Below are positions 53,634 to 63,687 of a DNA stretch of 64,000 nt, one piece after another (the stretch's first letter is position 1; every line of letters begins with the position of its first letter). The DNA lies in contig NZ_CP039888.1 of assembly GCF_005221325.1 (NCBI RefSeq), forward strand, positions 2,873,501 to 2,937,500, in the 5' to 3' direction. The notes beneath the pieces were generated by a model that saw only the letters and a program-made list of their open reading frames with translations, was not told the origin of the DNA and did not search any database. The DNA comes from Agrobacterium tumefaciens (GTDB lineage: Bacteria > Pseudomonadota > Alphaproteobacteria > Rhizobiales > Rhizobiaceae). The translations under genes were made by a program, and so were the position numbers.

Positions 53634-53642
53634 TGATCCACA
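53634..53642 (+). promoter_or_regulatory. DnaA-box-like 9-mer near dnaN
   Basis: TGATCCACA differs from TTATCCACA at one position. Only one clear copy was seen in the spacer, so this may be chance. Confidence 0.3.
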
Positions 53643-53732
53643 GGTTGGGGCCGCCGATGGACCTTGTTCGCCGGTTTTCTATTGCCCATAAAGGGGAAAA
53701 CCGGAGCGACCGGCCGGCAAGGATCGGCCAGA

Positions 53733-54674
53733 ATGATTGGAAGCCGTGTGACGCAGGAAATATCGAGCAGCGATGCCAGACAGGCAGCGAAGGAATTCAG
53801 GATAGGCCCGGCCACCATTCCGGCCCGGCCGCTGGAGCCGGCGCTTTACCTCGTCGCCACCCCTATCGGCAATCTCGGCGATATCACCATCCGCGCGCTG
53901 GAAACACTGGCCTCGGCCGATGTTCTCGCCTGTGAGGATACCCGCGTCACCCGCATCCTGCTTGAACGCTACGGCATCCGCACGCGCCCGCTCGCCTATC
54001 ACGAACACAATGCCAATGAAGCGGGGCCGAAGCTCGTCGCCGCGCTGGAGGCCGGAAAATCCGTGGCGCTGGTATCGGATGCCGGAACGCCGCTGGTGTC
54101 CGATCCCGGTTACCGCCTCGGCCAGCTGGCGCTTGAGGCCGGGCATCGTGTCGTGCCGGTGCCGGGGGCGTCAGCGCCGCTTGCCGCCCTTGTCGGCTCG
54201 GGCATGCCGAGCGACGCTTTCCTGTTTGCGGGTTTCCTGCCGGTCAAGGATCGCGGCAAGCGCGACCGTTTTGCCGAGCTTGCCAAAATCCCCGCGACTT
54301 TGATCTTTTTTGAATCGCCGCGTCGCATCGGCGCGTCCCTCAAGGTGGCGACGGAAGTGCTGGGCCGCGACCGTCGCGCCGTGGTTTGTCGCGAACTGAC
54401 CAAGACGTTCGAGGAATTCCGGCGTGGTACGCTCGGCGAGCTTGCGGATTATTACGATGGCGACCGCGTGGTGAAGGGCGAGATCGTGCTGCTGGTGGAG
54501 CCTCCGTCCTATGACGAAATTCCCGATATCGAGGATGTCGAGAAGCTCCTGAAGGATCTCGTCGCAACCATGTCCGCCGCCAAGGCTGCCGGCGAAGCGG
54601 CAAAGCTGACTGGCCTGCCGCGCAAGGAGCTTTATCAAAGGCTGCTGGATATGAAGGAAATGGATGGGCGCTGA
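53733..54674 (+). CDS. rsmI: 16S rRNA 2'-O-ribose methyltransferase (RsmI)
   Basis: 313 residues from [17 protein letters not shown]-binding region: [57 protein letters not shown] and [11 protein letters not shown]. It methylates the 2'-hydroxyl of a cytidine in 16S rRNA. AAGGA lies 9 bases upstream; the frame from 53664 is less likely. The 3' end overlaps yraN by 11 bases. Confidence 0.95.
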   Translation: MIGSRVTQEISSSDARQAAKEFRIGPATIPARPLEPALYLVATPIGNLGDITIRALETLASADVLACEDTRVTRILLERYGIRTRPLAYHEHNANEAGPKLVAALEAGKSVALVSDAGTPLVSDPGYRLGQLALEAGHRVVPVPGASAPLAALVGSGMPSDAFLFAGFLPVKDRGKRDRFAELAKIPATLIFFESPRRIGASLKVATEVLGRDRRAVVCRELTKTFEEFRRGTLGELADYYDGDRVVKGEIVLLVEPPSYDEIPDIEDVEKLLKDLVATMSAAKAAGEAAKLTGLPRKELYQRLLDMKEMDGR

Positions 54675-55032
54675 CGGGCAGAGCGATAAAAGGCGGAAAG
54701 CCGAGCGGCGCGGCCATGCTGCCGAATATTGGGCTGCACTCTATCTGCTGCTGAAGGGGTATCGCATTCTCGCCATTCGGTATCGAACCCGATTGGGGGA
54801 AATCGACCTCATCGCCCGCAAGAAGGATCTTGTCGCCATCATCGAGGTCAAGGCGCGCGCTTCCGGTAGCAGCGCGGTGGATGCCGTCGGTTTCCATTCG
54901 CAGCAGCGCATCCGGGCGGCTGCCGGTCTCTGGCTCTCTCGTCGCAAGGATGCTGCGCGGTTTTCGCTGCGCTTCGATATCATCGCCATTCTGCCGCGAC
55001 GCCTGCCGCAGCATTTTATCGACGCTTTTTGA
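54664..55032 (+). CDS. YraN/UPF0102 family nuclease-like protein
   Basis: 122 residues. The family motif is [31 protein letters not shown], a restriction-endonuclease-like PD-(E/D)xK variant with GEIDLI and EVKAR. It is usually encoded beside rsmI. Overlaps rsmI by 11 bases, so it is translated by coupling. Function unproven; proposed in DNA uptake or repair. Confidence 0.9.
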   Translation: MGADGQSDKRRKAERRGHAAEYWAALYLLLKGYRILAIRYRTRLGEIDLIARKKDLVAIIEVKARASGSSAVDAVGFHSQQRIRAAAGLWLSRRKDAARFSLRFDIIAILPRRLPQHFIDAF

Positions 55033-55049
55033 GGCAGAGGGGGAACGCA

Positions 55050-55610
55050 ATGCCTACCGAGCGGGAAAAGATGGCTGCGGGCGAATGGTACAGCTGCATG
55101 GATGGCGAGCTGGATGTGTTGCGCTGGCATGCGCGCCGGGCGGTTCACCAGCACGATACCATGCCGCCGGATGAGCGCGGCGCCATCGGGCCGCTGCTGC
55201 GCGCACTTTTTGCCTCCGTGGGCGAAGGTGCATTTATCGAGGCGCCTTTTCATTGCGCCTACGGTTTCAACATTATGCTCGGCAGGAATGTCTATCTCAA
55301 TGCCGGCTGCACCATTCTCGATTCTGCGAAGGTCATGATAGGCGATGGCGCGATGCTCGGCCCCTCCGTACAGATCTATTGTGCGGAACACCATCTTGAT
55401 CCGGTTCCGCGCGCGCAGGGGATTGAAATCGCAAAGCCTGTCACGATCGGCCGCGATGTCTGGATCGGCGGCGGAGCGATCATTCTGGCCGGTATCACCA
55501 TCGGTGACGGTGCAATTGTCGGCGCCGGTTCGGTGGTGACGCGCAATGTGCCGGCGGGTGCAACGGTCGTGGGAAATCCAGCACGACCCATAAATCGTAT
55601 AGCCGGCTGA
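55050..55610 (+). CDS. Maltose O-acetyltransferase-like hexapeptide acyltransferase
   Basis: 186 residues from [22 protein letters not shown]. Left-handed beta-helix made from hexapeptide repeats: [38 protein letters not shown], and [31 protein letters not shown]. The N-terminal MAc domain and the His of AEHHLDP are those of the Maa/NodL/LacA group. AGGGGGAA precedes the ATG. Acetylates a sugar; natural substrate unknown. Confidence 0.9.
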   Translation: MPTEREKMAAGEWYSCMDGELDVLRWHARRAVHQHDTMPPDERGAIGPLLRALFASVGEGAFIEAPFHCAYGFNIMLGRNVYLNAGCTILDSAKVMIGDGAMLGPSVQIYCAEHHLDPVPRAQGIEIAKPVTIGRDVWIGGGAIILAGITIGDGAIVGAGSVVTRNVPAGATVVGNPARPINRIAG

Positions 55611-55625
55611 GATTGTCGGCACGCG

Positions 55626-55665
55626 CTGTAATAAATCTGACACGGAACTGTCAAAGAGGCGTCAT
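55626..55665 (+). promoter_or_regulatory. Tandem Pho box upstream of ugpBAEC
   Basis: Four 7-base half-sites spaced exactly 11 bases apart: CTGTAAT (55626), CTGACAC (55637), CTGTCAA (55648), GCGTCAT (55659). The first two make CTGTAATAAATCTGACAC, close to the PhoB consensus CTGTCAT-A4-CTGTCAT. It lies 53-93 bp upstream of the ugpB start. Confidence 0.75.
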
Positions 55666-55718
55666 GGAACCCCTCTATTCGCATCCTCATCCCAATAAAT
55701 GGTGGAGAGGAATTAGTA

Positions 55719-57017
55719 ATGTTGAAGAAGATTTCCATGGCCGCAGTGGCGGTCAGCATTTCGGCAACGTCTTCTATGGCTGCGACCAACATCACCTGGT
55801 GGCACGGCATGGGTGGCCGTAACGGCGAAGTCATCAACGAAGTTTCACAGAAGTTCAATGAAGCCCAGAAGGAATGCGCTCTGACGCCGGTTTCCAAGGG
55901 CTCCTACGAAGAAGCGCTGGCCAGCGGCATCGCTGCTTTCCGTTCGGGCGAGCAACCGAACATCCTCCAGGTTTTTGACGCCGGTGCCGCCACCATCATC
56001 AACGCCAAGGGCGCGGTCATTCCTGCCGAAGACCTCATCAACAAGGCCGGTTACAAGTTCGACCGTGACGCCTTCATCAACGGCGTGCGTTATTTCTACG
56101 CTGCCGCTGACGGCAAATTTGTCGGCATGCCGTTCAACTCCTCCGCTCCGATCATGTACATCAACGACGAAGCCCTGAAGAAGGCCGGCGTCGAGGCGCC
56201 GAAGACCTGGGAAGAGTTCGAAAAGGTTGCACCGAAGCTGAAGGAAGCCGGTTATATCCCGCTCGTCCAGTCTCAGCTGACCTGGCAGTTCACGGAGAAC
56301 TTCTTCTCCCGCAACAACATCCAGTTCGCCAGCAACAATAACGGTTACGACAGCGTCACCGACACCAAGCTCAAGGTAACCGACCCGAACCTCGTCATGA
56401 TGTTCGAAAAGCTGAAAGACTGGAAGGACAAGGGCCTGTTCGCCTATTACGGCGCCGGCTGGAACGATAACCAGAAGCCCTTCGAAGAAGGCAAGGTTGC
56501 GCTCTGGATCGGTTCTTCGGGTTCCTTCGGCGGCCTGCAGAAGACGGCGACCATGCCGTTCTCGGCAACCTTCCTTCCCTACTGGGGTTCCATCAAGGGC
56601 GCTGGCACCAACTCCTTCATCGGCGGCGCTGCTCTTTTCGCAATGTCGGGCAAGTCTGAAGCCGAAAACAAGTGCGTGGCCGACTTCTTCCAGTTCCTGA
56701 CCTCGCCGGAAATCCAGGTCTTCTACCACAAGGCAACCGGTTACGTCGCCATCACCAAGGCCGCTTACGAAAAGGCCAAGGCTGAAGGCTACTACAAGGA
56801 GAAGCCGGTCGCCGAAGTCGGTATCCAGCAGCTATCGCTGCCGGGTGGCGAGTGGTCCAAGGGTTACCGCCTCGGTTTCTACCCGCAGATCCGCGCCGTC
56901 ATGGAACGTGAATATAACCGCATCTTCTCGGGCGAAGTGACGCCGAAGGCTGCTTTCGAGATCATCGAGAAGGAAGGCAACGACCTGCTGGCCCGTTTCG
57001 CCAAGACGGCCGGCTGA
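55719..57017 (+). CDS. ugpB: Glycerol-3-phosphate ABC transporter substrate-binding protein
   Basis: 432 residues. Sec signal MLKKISMAAVAVSISATSSMA, cleaved near AA-TNITWW. Family features: TNITWWHGMGGRNGEVINEVSQKFNEAQK, SYEEALASGIAAFRSGEQPNILQVFDAGAATI and WIGSSGSFGGLQK. It binds glycerol-3-phosphate or phosphodiester glycerols in the periplasm. It lies behind four Pho half-sites and starts the ugpBAEC operon. A stem of 11 pairs follows it. Confidence 0.93.
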   Translation: MLKKISMAAVAVSISATSSMAATNITWWHGMGGRNGEVINEVSQKFNEAQKECALTPVSKGSYEEALASGIAAFRSGEQPNILQVFDAGAATIINAKGAVIPAEDLINKAGYKFDRDAFINGVRYFYAAADGKFVGMPFNSSAPIMYINDEALKKAGVEAPKTWEEFEKVAPKLKEAGYIPLVQSQLTWQFTENFFSRNNIQFASNNNGYDSVTDTKLKVTDPNLVMMFEKLKDWKDKGLFAYYGAGWNDNQKPFEEGKVALWIGSSGSFGGLQKTATMPFSATFLPYWGSIKGAGTNSFIGGAALFAMSGKSEAENKCVADFFQFLTSPEIQVFYHKATGYVAITKAAYEKAKAEGYYKEKPVAEVGIQQLSLPGGEWSKGYRLGFYPQIRAVMEREYNRIFSGEVTPKAAFEIIEKEGNDLLARFAKTAG

Positions 57018-57047
57018 TCGATCTTTTCGAAACCAATGATCGTTGTC

Positions 57048-57075
57048 GAGCCTCCTTTCCGACGAAGGGAGGCTC
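57048..57075 (+). other. Intercistronic stem between ugpB and ugpA
   Basis: GAGCCTCCTTT (57048-57058), loop CCGACG, AAGGGAGGCTC (57065-57075): 10 canonical pairs plus one wobble. Without a T-run it is unlikely to terminate fully; similar stems after binding-protein genes stabilise the upstream mRNA and bias expression toward it. Confidence 0.7.
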
Positions 57076-57099
57076 GCTTCTGGATAAGGAGGCGCAAGC

Positions 57100-58068
57100 G
57101 TGGCCTATACATCGTCTCAACCGCGCCGGTTTTTGTCCGGCTGGTCCGCAAAGGCTGGAAAACCCGCCAGGCCCGCTGAAGCCGGCATGAAGCGCGTGCA
57201 GTTCTCCTCGTCCTACGTGCCCTATCTGTTTCTGGCGCCGCAGCTCGCGGTGATCTTCATCTTCTTTTACTGGCCATCCGTTCAGGCCGTGCAATCATCA
57301 TTTTATATCGAAGATCCCTTCGGCTTCGGCGCATCCTTTGTGGGTTTTGCCAATTATTCGGACGCGATATTCAACCCGGAATATCTCAGCATCGCCAAAT
57401 TTACGGTGGTCTTCACCGTGCTGGTGACCTTCTTTTCGCTGGCGCTCGGCCTGTTGCTTGCCGTCAAGGCCGATGCGGTCATTCGCGGCAGTTCGACATA
57501 CAAGACATTGCTGATTTCCGTCTATGCCATTGCACCGCCGGTCGCGGGTCTTATCGGCATGATGCTTTTCGACCAGCATATCGGGCCGTTCGTCAAATTG
57601 GCCGCGGTCTTCGGCTGGGACATGAAGGTCGGTCTCAACTACTTCGATACCGCCTTTGCCATGATCGTCGTCGCTGTCTGGAAGCAGATCCCATATAATT
57701 TCATCTTTTTTCTGTCCGGCCTTCAGGGCGTGTCGGTTTCCGTGCGCGAAGCCGCGGCCATCGATTGCCGCTCTGGTTTCCGACGGTTCTGGACCGTCAT
57801 TATGCCGCTTCTTGCGCCCACGGCTTTCTTCCTGCTCATCATCAACATCACCTACGCGCTGTTCGATACCTTCGGCGTCATCGACGTGATGGTGAAGGAT
57901 AAGGCGGCGGATAATCCTATCACGCTGGTCTACAAGGTGTTTCTCGATGGTTTCCGCGGCAATGACATCGGTGGTTCCTCGGCCCAGTCCGTCATCCTGA
58001 TGCTGGTCGTCTTCGTGCTCACGATCATCCAGTTCCGCTTCATCGAAAAGCGTATCCATTACAATTGA
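57100..58068 (+). CDS. ugpA: Glycerol-3-phosphate ABC transporter permease UgpA
   Basis: 322 residues, six membrane helices. EAA loop at VSVREAAAIDCRSGFRRFWTVIMPLLAP. The start is GTG at 57100 with AAGGAGG 7 bases upstream; an ATG at 57187 would skip a plausible cytosolic N-terminus. Pairs with UgpE to form the channel. Confidence 0.94.
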   Translation: MAYTSSQPRRFLSGWSAKAGKPARPAEAGMKRVQFSSSYVPYLFLAPQLAVIFIFFYWPSVQAVQSSFYIEDPFGFGASFVGFANYSDAIFNPEYLSIAKFTVVFTVLVTFFSLALGLLLAVKADAVIRGSSTYKTLLISVYAIAPPVAGLIGMMLFDQHIGPFVKLAAVFGWDMKVGLNYFDTAFAMIVVAVWKQIPYNFIFFLSGLQGVSVSVREAAAIDCRSGFRRFWTVIMPLLAPTAFFLLIINITYALFDTFGVIDVMVKDKAADNPITLVYKVFLDGFRGNDIGGSSAQSVILMLVVFVLTIIQFRFIEKRIHYN

Positions 58069-58079
58069 GGGAAAAGACC

Positions 58080-58922
58080 ATGTACAAGACAAAACCCCTC
58101 GACCATCTGGTGCTGATCATTGGCGCGCTGTTCCTGATACTGCCCGTTGTCGTGGCATTCATGACATCCACCCATACGGCGGCGGAAATCCACCGCAGTG
58201 GTCTGACGATCGTGCCGGGTAATAACTTCGTGGAGACCTACGAGAAGGTCCTGACGCAGAAGGGCGGCTTCACCGGGCAGGTCACCGGTCTCAATATGGT
58301 GCTCAATTCGTTGATCCTCGGCATCGGTTTTGCTGTCGGCAAGATCGTCCTGTCGATGACGGCGGCCTATGCGATCGTCTATTTCCGGTTCCGGTTTGCG
58401 ACGCTTGCCTTCTGGATCATTTTCACCACGCTGCTGCTGCCGCTCGAAGTGCGCATCATGCCGTCTTATGAGGTGATGAGCAAACTCGGCCTCCTGAATT
58501 CCTATACCGGCCTCATCGTGCCCCTTCTCGCCTCGGCCACCGGCACCTTCTATTTCCGGCAGTTTTTCAAATCCGTTCCGGAGGAATTGCTGGAAGCCGC
58601 CCGCATTGATGGCGCGGGTCCGGTCAAGTTCTTCATCGACATACTCATCCCGCTTTCGCGCACCATGATGGCGGCGATCTTCATCATCATGTTCGTTTAT
58701 GGCTGGAACCAGTATCTCTGGCCCATGCTGATGACGACGGACGAGAAGTTCTTCACCCTGATGCGCGGCATCAAGTCGATCCTGCAGGTCTGGGTCGGTT
58801 CGCAAATTCCCGATTACAACGAAGCTTTCGCGCTCGCCGTCCTGGCCATGCTGCCGCCGGTGCTGATCGTCGTCATCTTCCAGCGCTGGTTCATCAAGGG
58901 CCTGACCGAAAGCGATAAATAA
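58080..58922 (+). CDS. ugpE: Glycerol-3-phosphate ABC transporter permease UgpE
   Basis: 280 residues, six membrane helices. EAA loop at [29 protein letters not shown]. The start is ATG 58080 after GAGGG. It is 11 bp downstream of ugpA and 10 bp before ugpC. Confidence 0.95.
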   Translation: MYKTKPLDHLVLIIGALFLILPVVVAFMTSTHTAAEIHRSGLTIVPGNNFVETYEKVLTQKGGFTGQVTGLNMVLNSLILGIGFAVGKIVLSMTAAYAIVYFRFRFATLAFWIIFTTLLLPLEVRIMPSYEVMSKLGLLNSYTGLIVPLLASATGTFYFRQFFKSVPEELLEAARIDGAGPVKFFIDILIPLSRTMMAAIFIIMFVYGWNQYLWPMLMTTDEKFFTLMRGIKSILQVWVGSQIPDYNEAFALAVLAMLPPVLIVVIFQRWFIKGLTESDK

Positions 58923-58932
58923 GGAGACCGAA

Positions 58933-60033
58933 ATGGCCGCGATAGAAATCAGTCAGGTCTGCAAGGATTACCATGGCGGCGTGCGCGCCGTGCATCACGT
59001 CGATATCGACATCCGGGACGGCGAGTTCATCGTTCTCGTCGGCCCCTCCGGCTGCGGCAAGTCCACGCTTCTGCGCATGGTCGCCGGCCTTGAGGATATC
59101 TCCGAGGGTACGGTGAAGATCGGCGATCGGGTCGTCAACCAGACCGATCCGGCCGATCGCGATATCGCCATGGTATTCCAGAACTACGCGCTTTATCCGC
59201 ATATGTCAGTGCGCGAGAACCTGGAATACGGGTTGAAGAACCGCAAGACAGCGAAGACGGAAATCGATGCGCGTGTGGCCGAAGCAGCGCGCATGCTGCA
59301 GCTCGAACCCTATCTGGACCGCAAGCCGCGCGCTCTTTCCGGCGGTCAGCGGCAGCGTGTCGCCATGGGGCGCGCCATCGTGCGCAAGCCTGCCGCCTTC
59401 CTGTTCGATGAGCCCCTGTCCAACCTCGATGCCAAGCTGCGTGTTTCCATGCGCGGTGAAATCAAGCGTCTGCAGAAGCGCCTTGGCACGACTTCCATCT
59501 ATGTCACTCACGACCAGCTGGAGGCCATGACGCTGGCCGATCGTCTGGTCGTGCTGAATGGCGGTCGCATCGAACAGATCGGCGCGCCGCTCGATGTCTA
59601 TCACACTCCTGCCTCCACCTTCGTCGCAAGCTTCATCGGCTCCCCCGCCATGAACCTGCTGAATGCCGAATTGCATGGTGATAGCCTCGCCATCGGCCCG
59701 TCGCTATTTGCGCTCAATGGTTTCGCGCCCGCCTCCGGGCCGGTGACGGTGGGCATGCGGGCGGAGGATTTCCGTCTCGCTGCGGCAGGTGAGCAGGGTT
59801 TTGCACTCCGGGTTGATTATACCGAGGAGCTGGGTTCCCAACGCCTCATCCACGGCGTGATCGGCGACCAGAACCTGACAATTGCTTTCCCGCCGGATGT
59901 CGATGTTCCCGCCGCGCTTTCGGTGACGATCGCGCCTGAAAAGCTGCATTTCTTCTCCAGCGAAACCGGCAAGCGCATTGCCGGCAAGGCGGAGCAGCTC
60001 GGTGTGCAGTCCGCTCAGCTGGCGACGGCCTGA
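58933..60033 (+). CDS. ugpC: Glycerol-3-phosphate ABC transporter ATP-binding protein UgpC
   Basis: 366 residues. Walker [10 protein letters not shown], signature [16 protein letters not shown], Walker [15 protein letters not shown] and the C-terminal TOBE domain (residues 280-350). It powers import by UgpABE. The order B-A-E-C and the Pho boxes match the E. coli ugp operon; UgpQ is absent here. A short GC stem (60040-60053) follows. Confidence 0.95.
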   Translation: MAAIEISQVCKDYHGGVRAVHHVDIDIRDGEFIVLVGPSGCGKSTLLRMVAGLEDISEGTVKIGDRVVNQTDPADRDIAMVFQNYALYPHMSVRENLEYGLKNRKTAKTEIDARVAEAARMLQLEPYLDRKPRALSGGQRQRVAMGRAIVRKPAAFLFDEPLSNLDAKLRVSMRGEIKRLQKRLGTTSIYVTHDQLEAMTLADRLVVLNGGRIEQIGAPLDVYHTPASTFVASFIGSPAMNLLNAELHGDSLAIGPSLFALNGFAPASGPVTVGMRAEDFRLAAAGEQGFALRVDYTEELGSQRLIHGVIGDQNLTIAFPPDVDVPAALSVTIAPEKLHFFSSETGKRIAGKAEQLGVQSAQLATA

Positions 60034-60142
60034 GCACATCGCCGAAATCGGCGCGATGACTAAAATTGCGCCTATTGTCAAAACCGCTTTGTTACGATCC
60101 CGATGATAGAAGACCTCCAATATTTCACGGGGGTTTTCTCAT

Positions 60143-60655
60143 ATGTCGTTCAAAATGATGTTCGCTGCGGCCGCAACCATGGCAATCCGCACGGTGCCGA
60201 TATTGCCGGCCTATCTGCGCAGACGAAAAGACGAAACGGTCGTCAGCGCCTCCTGCACCGATCTGCGGCTTCAGCCGGCCCCCATCAATCCCGAATGGAT
60301 CATCTCCGGCGCCCCTCTGGCCCGCGCGGCGGACCATTCCCGAAGTGGCGACCGTGCCTCCAGCACCGCCATGTGGGATTGCACGGCAGGCGAATTCCGC
60401 TGGTTCTTCGGCTGGGATGAAACCGTCTATATTCTGGAAGGCGAGGTGCATGTGACCGCCGAAGACGGTTCGGTCAGCATCCTCCGGGTCGGGGACGTCG
60501 CCTATTTCCCGGCTGGAACATGGGCCACCTGGCGGGTGGACGATTATGTTCGCAAGGTCGCCTTCATGCGCCGTCCTTTCCCCACTGCACTGGCTTTCGC
60601 CTATCGCGTCAAGAACAAGCTGTTTGCCGGCCGCTCCTACAAGCTCGCGGCCTGA
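60143..60655 (+). CDS. Cupin-fold protein (EutQ/DUF861-like)
   Basis: 170 residues. Cupin core: MWDCTAGEFRWFFGWDETVYILEGEVHVTAEDGSVSILRVGDVAYFPAGTWATWRVDDYVRKVAFM. This W-rich form is the DUF861 or (S)-ureidoglycine aminohydrolase-like group. Substrate unknown. It lies about 110 bp after ugpC, perhaps on its own promoter. Confidence 0.85.
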   Translation: MSFKMMFAAAATMAIRTVPILPAYLRRRKDETVVSASCTDLRLQPAPINPEWIISGAPLARAADHSRSGDRASSTAMWDCTAGEFRWFFGWDETVYILEGEVHVTAEDGSVSILRVGDVAYFPAGTWATWRVDDYVRKVAFMRRPFPTALAFAYRVKNKLFAGRSYKLAA

Positions 60656-60899
60656 ACCCTGTTTTTACCTCCGGCCGGCGGGTCTGCGCGGCTCCGCCGG
60701 CGGAATTGTGAAGGTTCAATAAAACTCACACGAACCACCGCTTGCAGCAGTTGCCTTTGAACGGTCGCTGCCCTACATCTTCAGGGTTTTCTGAAGCATT
60801 TCCGGGGTCTTTTCCGGTCCTGCCGGGAAGCTTGAAAAGACGGAGCAATGGGCAGGGCGGACCAGCGAAGCGTCCGCATGCTGCAAGAGGAACATGTGC

Positions 60900-61859
60900 A
60901 TGGCGAAGATCAAGAACGTCGCGATCCAGATGGATCATGTCTCCGGCATCAATATTGCCGGCGACTCCACCTTCGCCATGAGCCTTGAGGCGCAGGCGCG
61001 CGGATACCGGCTGTTCCATTATACGCCCGAGCGCCTTTCCATGCGTGATGGCAAGATTTACGCAACCGTCGAGCAGATGGAACTGCGCGACATCAAGGGC
61101 GACCATTTCTCGCTGTCGGAGCCGGAGCGGGTCGATCTTTCGACCATGGATGTCATCCATCTGCGTCAGGATCCACCTTTTGATATGGCCTATATCACTT
61201 CTACCCATCTGCTGGAGCGTATTCATCCCAAGACGCTGGTGGTCAATGATCCCGCCTGGGTGCGCAATTCGCCGGAGAAGATCTTCGTCACGGAATTCGC
61301 CGATCTGATGCCGAAGACGCTGATCACCAAGGACGTGTCTGAGATCGCCCGCTTCCGCAATGAGATGGGTGATATCATCCTCAAGCCGCTTTACGGCAAT
61401 GGCGGCGCGGGCGTCTTCCATTCGGCGCGTGACGACCGCAATTTCTCTTCCCTGCTGGAAATGTTCGGCCAGATGTTCCGCGAACCCTATATCGCCCAGG
61501 AATACCTGCCTGACGTCCGCAAGGGCGACAAGCGTATCCTGCTGGTGGATGGCGAGCCGGTGGGCGCGATCAACCGCGTGCCGGCGGAAAACGACGCCCG
61601 CTCCAACATGCATGCCGGTGGCCGGCCGGAGCCGACGGAACTGACGGCGCGGGAAAAGGAAATCTGCCGCCGCATCGGTCCCGCCCTCCGCGAGCGTGGT
61701 TTCCTCTTCGTCGGTATCGATGTGATTGGCGATTATCTGACGGAAATCAACGTCACCTCACCGACCGGCATTCGTGAAGTGCGCAAATTCGGCGGCGCCG
61801 ATGTGGCGAGCCTGCTGTGGGACGCGATCGAGAAAAAACGCGACACTCAGGATTTCTGA
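60900..61859 (+). CDS. gshB: Glutathione synthetase
   Basis: 319 residues from [30 protein letters not shown]-grasp fold: [64 protein letters not shown] and [19 protein letters not shown]. It joins Gly to gamma-Glu-Cys. The start is the second ATG at 60900, with AGAGG 8 bases upstream; the ATG at 60894 is less likely. Confidence 0.97.
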   Translation: MAKIKNVAIQMDHVSGINIAGDSTFAMSLEAQARGYRLFHYTPERLSMRDGKIYATVEQMELRDIKGDHFSLSEPERVDLSTMDVIHLRQDPPFDMAYITSTHLLERIHPKTLVVNDPAWVRNSPEKIFVTEFADLMPKTLITKDVSEIARFRNEMGDIILKPLYGNGGAGVFHSARDDRNFSSLLEMFGQMFREPYIAQEYLPDVRKGDKRILLVDGEPVGAINRVPAENDARSNMHAGGRPEPTELTAREKEICRRIGPALRERGFLFVGIDVIGDYLTEINVTSPTGIREVRKFGGADVASLLWDAIEKKRDTQDF

Positions 61860-62042
61860 AGCGATTTCAATCGCTCCCGGTTTGTTCCATGCGTACAACT
61901 CGATACAACTAAAATACATCGCCTGCGAGAAATTGTTCTCTAGGTGTTCTTGTTTTATTCTTTGCTCTGTGGCACGTTGCTTGCGGGTGGTCGCCATGGA
62001 ACATGAAGTTCCGATGATGCGGCCGGTTTGCGGGGGCAGGCC

Positions 62043-63575
62043 ATGGTGGCACGGGTCAATACGGTCGCATTTCAGGGCATAGAGGGCGTGCCCGTTGAGG
62101 TGCAGGTCATGGTCGCGCCCGGAAAGATCGGCATCCAGATTGTCGGCCTGCCGGACAAGGCGGTGGCTGAAAGCCGCGAGCGCGTGCAGGCCGCCCTGCA
62201 TGCCTCGGGTCTGGCCTTGCCGGCTAAAAAAGTCACCGTCAATCTGGCTCCTGCCGATCTGCCCAAGGAAGGATCGCATTTCGATCTTCCCATTGCTCTT
62301 GGTCTCATGGCTGCTCTGGGCGCCATACCGGCGGAAGCGCTCAGCCAATATGTGGTTCTCGGCGAACTCAATCTCGATGGTACGATCGGCATGGTTTCGG
62401 GTGCGCTGCCGGCGGCCATCGGCGCCAATGCGCTTGGCAAGGGCTTGATCTGCCCGGCTGAAAGCGGGCCCGAAGCTGCCTGGGCCGGCGCCGGCATCGA
62501 TATTCTCGCGCCGCGCAGCCTCATTGCGCTCGCCAATCATTTTCGCGGCACCCAGCTTCTGTCACGCCCCTCACCCGCCATCCGCGCCAATCCGGTCAAT
62601 CTGCCGGATCTGTCCGATATCAAGGGACAGGAAAGCGCGCGGCGCGCTTTGGAGGTAGCGGCTGCCGGGGGCCATAATCTGCTGATGGTCGGGCCGCCCG
62701 GTTCGGGCAAGTCCATGCTCGCCTCCCGCTTGCCTTCCATCCTGCCGCCGCTGGGGGTGGCGGAACTGCTGGAAGTGTCGATGGTGCATTCCATCGCCGG
62801 CCAATTATCGGGCGGTAAGCTCTCGGACCGCAGACCGTTCCGCACGCCGCACCATTCCGCCACCATGGCGGCGCTGATCGGCGGTGGGTTGCGCGCCAGA
62901 CCGGGTGAGGCCTCGCTTGCCCATCACGGCGTCCTGTTTCTGGATGAATTCCCGGAATTTTCGCCGCAGGTGCTGGATGCGCTGCGCCAGCCGCTGGAAA
63001 CCGGCGAATGTATCATCGCAAGGGCCAATCATCGCGTCAGCTATCCCGCAGAAATCCAACTTGTTGCGGCCATGAACCCTTGCCGCTGTGGCATGGCAGG
63101 AGAGCCGGGCTTCACCTGTGCCAGAGGTACGCGTTGTGTGACTGATTATCAGGCCCGCATTTCCGGTCCGCTGCTGGATCGCATCGATATTCGCATCGAC
63201 GTTCCCGCCGTTTCCGCTACCGATCTCATCCGACCCGTCGTATCCGAGCCGAGTGCAGTGGTTGCCGCCCGTGTCGCCCAGGCGCGACTTGCGCAGCAGG
63301 AGCGCTATGCGGCGGCGGGGTTCCCGTCCCTCCGCACCAATGCCCGCTGCACAACGGCGCTTATCGAAAAATATGCCGAACCGGATGCATCCGGGCTGCA
63401 ATTGCTGCGCGACGCCGCCGAGCGGCTGAAGTTTTCCGCACGCGGTTATCATCGCATTCTCAAGGTTGCCCGCACGCTCGCCGATCTGGACGGCAAGCAG
63501 ACGGTTGGCCGTATTCATGTGGCGGAAGCCGTGTCCTACCGGATCGCGGGGGAAAGGTTGACGGCCGCGGCCTAG
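62043..63575 (+). CDS. comM: ComM/YifB-family AAA ATPase
   Basis: 510 residues from MVARVNTVAFQGIEGVPVEV. N-terminal Lon-like domain (IQIVGLPDKAVAESRERVQAALHASG), Walker A VGPPGSGKSMLASRLPSILPP, RTPHHSATMAALIGGG, Walker B GVLFLDEFPEF, and AAMNPCRCG with a Cys cluster. In naturally transformable bacteria ComM is a helicase that aids branch migration in integration of imported DNA; other competence genes are not seen here. Confidence 0.93.
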   Translation: MVARVNTVAFQGIEGVPVEVQVMVAPGKIGIQIVGLPDKAVAESRERVQAALHASGLALPAKKVTVNLAPADLPKEGSHFDLPIALGLMAALGAIPAEALSQYVVLGELNLDGTIGMVSGALPAAIGANALGKGLICPAESGPEAAWAGAGIDILAPRSLIALANHFRGTQLLSRPSPAIRANPVNLPDLSDIKGQESARRALEVAAAGGHNLLMVGPPGSGKSMLASRLPSILPPLGVAELLEVSMVHSIAGQLSGGKLSDRRPFRTPHHSATMAALIGGGLRARPGEASLAHHGVLFLDEFPEFSPQVLDALRQPLETGECIIARANHRVSYPAEIQLVAAMNPCRCGMAGEPGFTCARGTRCVTDYQARISGPLLDRIDIRIDVPAVSATDLIRPVVSEPSAVVAARVAQARLAQQERYAAAGFPSLRTNARCTTALIEKYAEPDASGLQLLRDAAERLKFSARGYHRILKVARTLADLDGKQTVGRIHVAEAVSYRIAGERLTAAA

Positions 63576-63607
63576 AGGCTTGCCCTTCGGGTCTTACCCG
63601 CAAAAAG

Positions 63608-63640
63608 CGATGTGCCGCCAGCGGGGCGGGCGGCACATCG
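63608..63640 (-). terminator. Terminator of cysK
   Basis: CGATGTGCCGCC (63608-63619) and GGCGGCACATCG (63629-63640), a perfect 12-bp stem. On the minus strand it is followed by CTTTTTGC. It also sits after comM on the plus strand, where no T-run follows. Confidence 0.85.
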
Positions 63641-63687
63641 GGATATCGGTTAATTGGGCGCAACCGCGCCGCGCTCGACAAAGTAAC

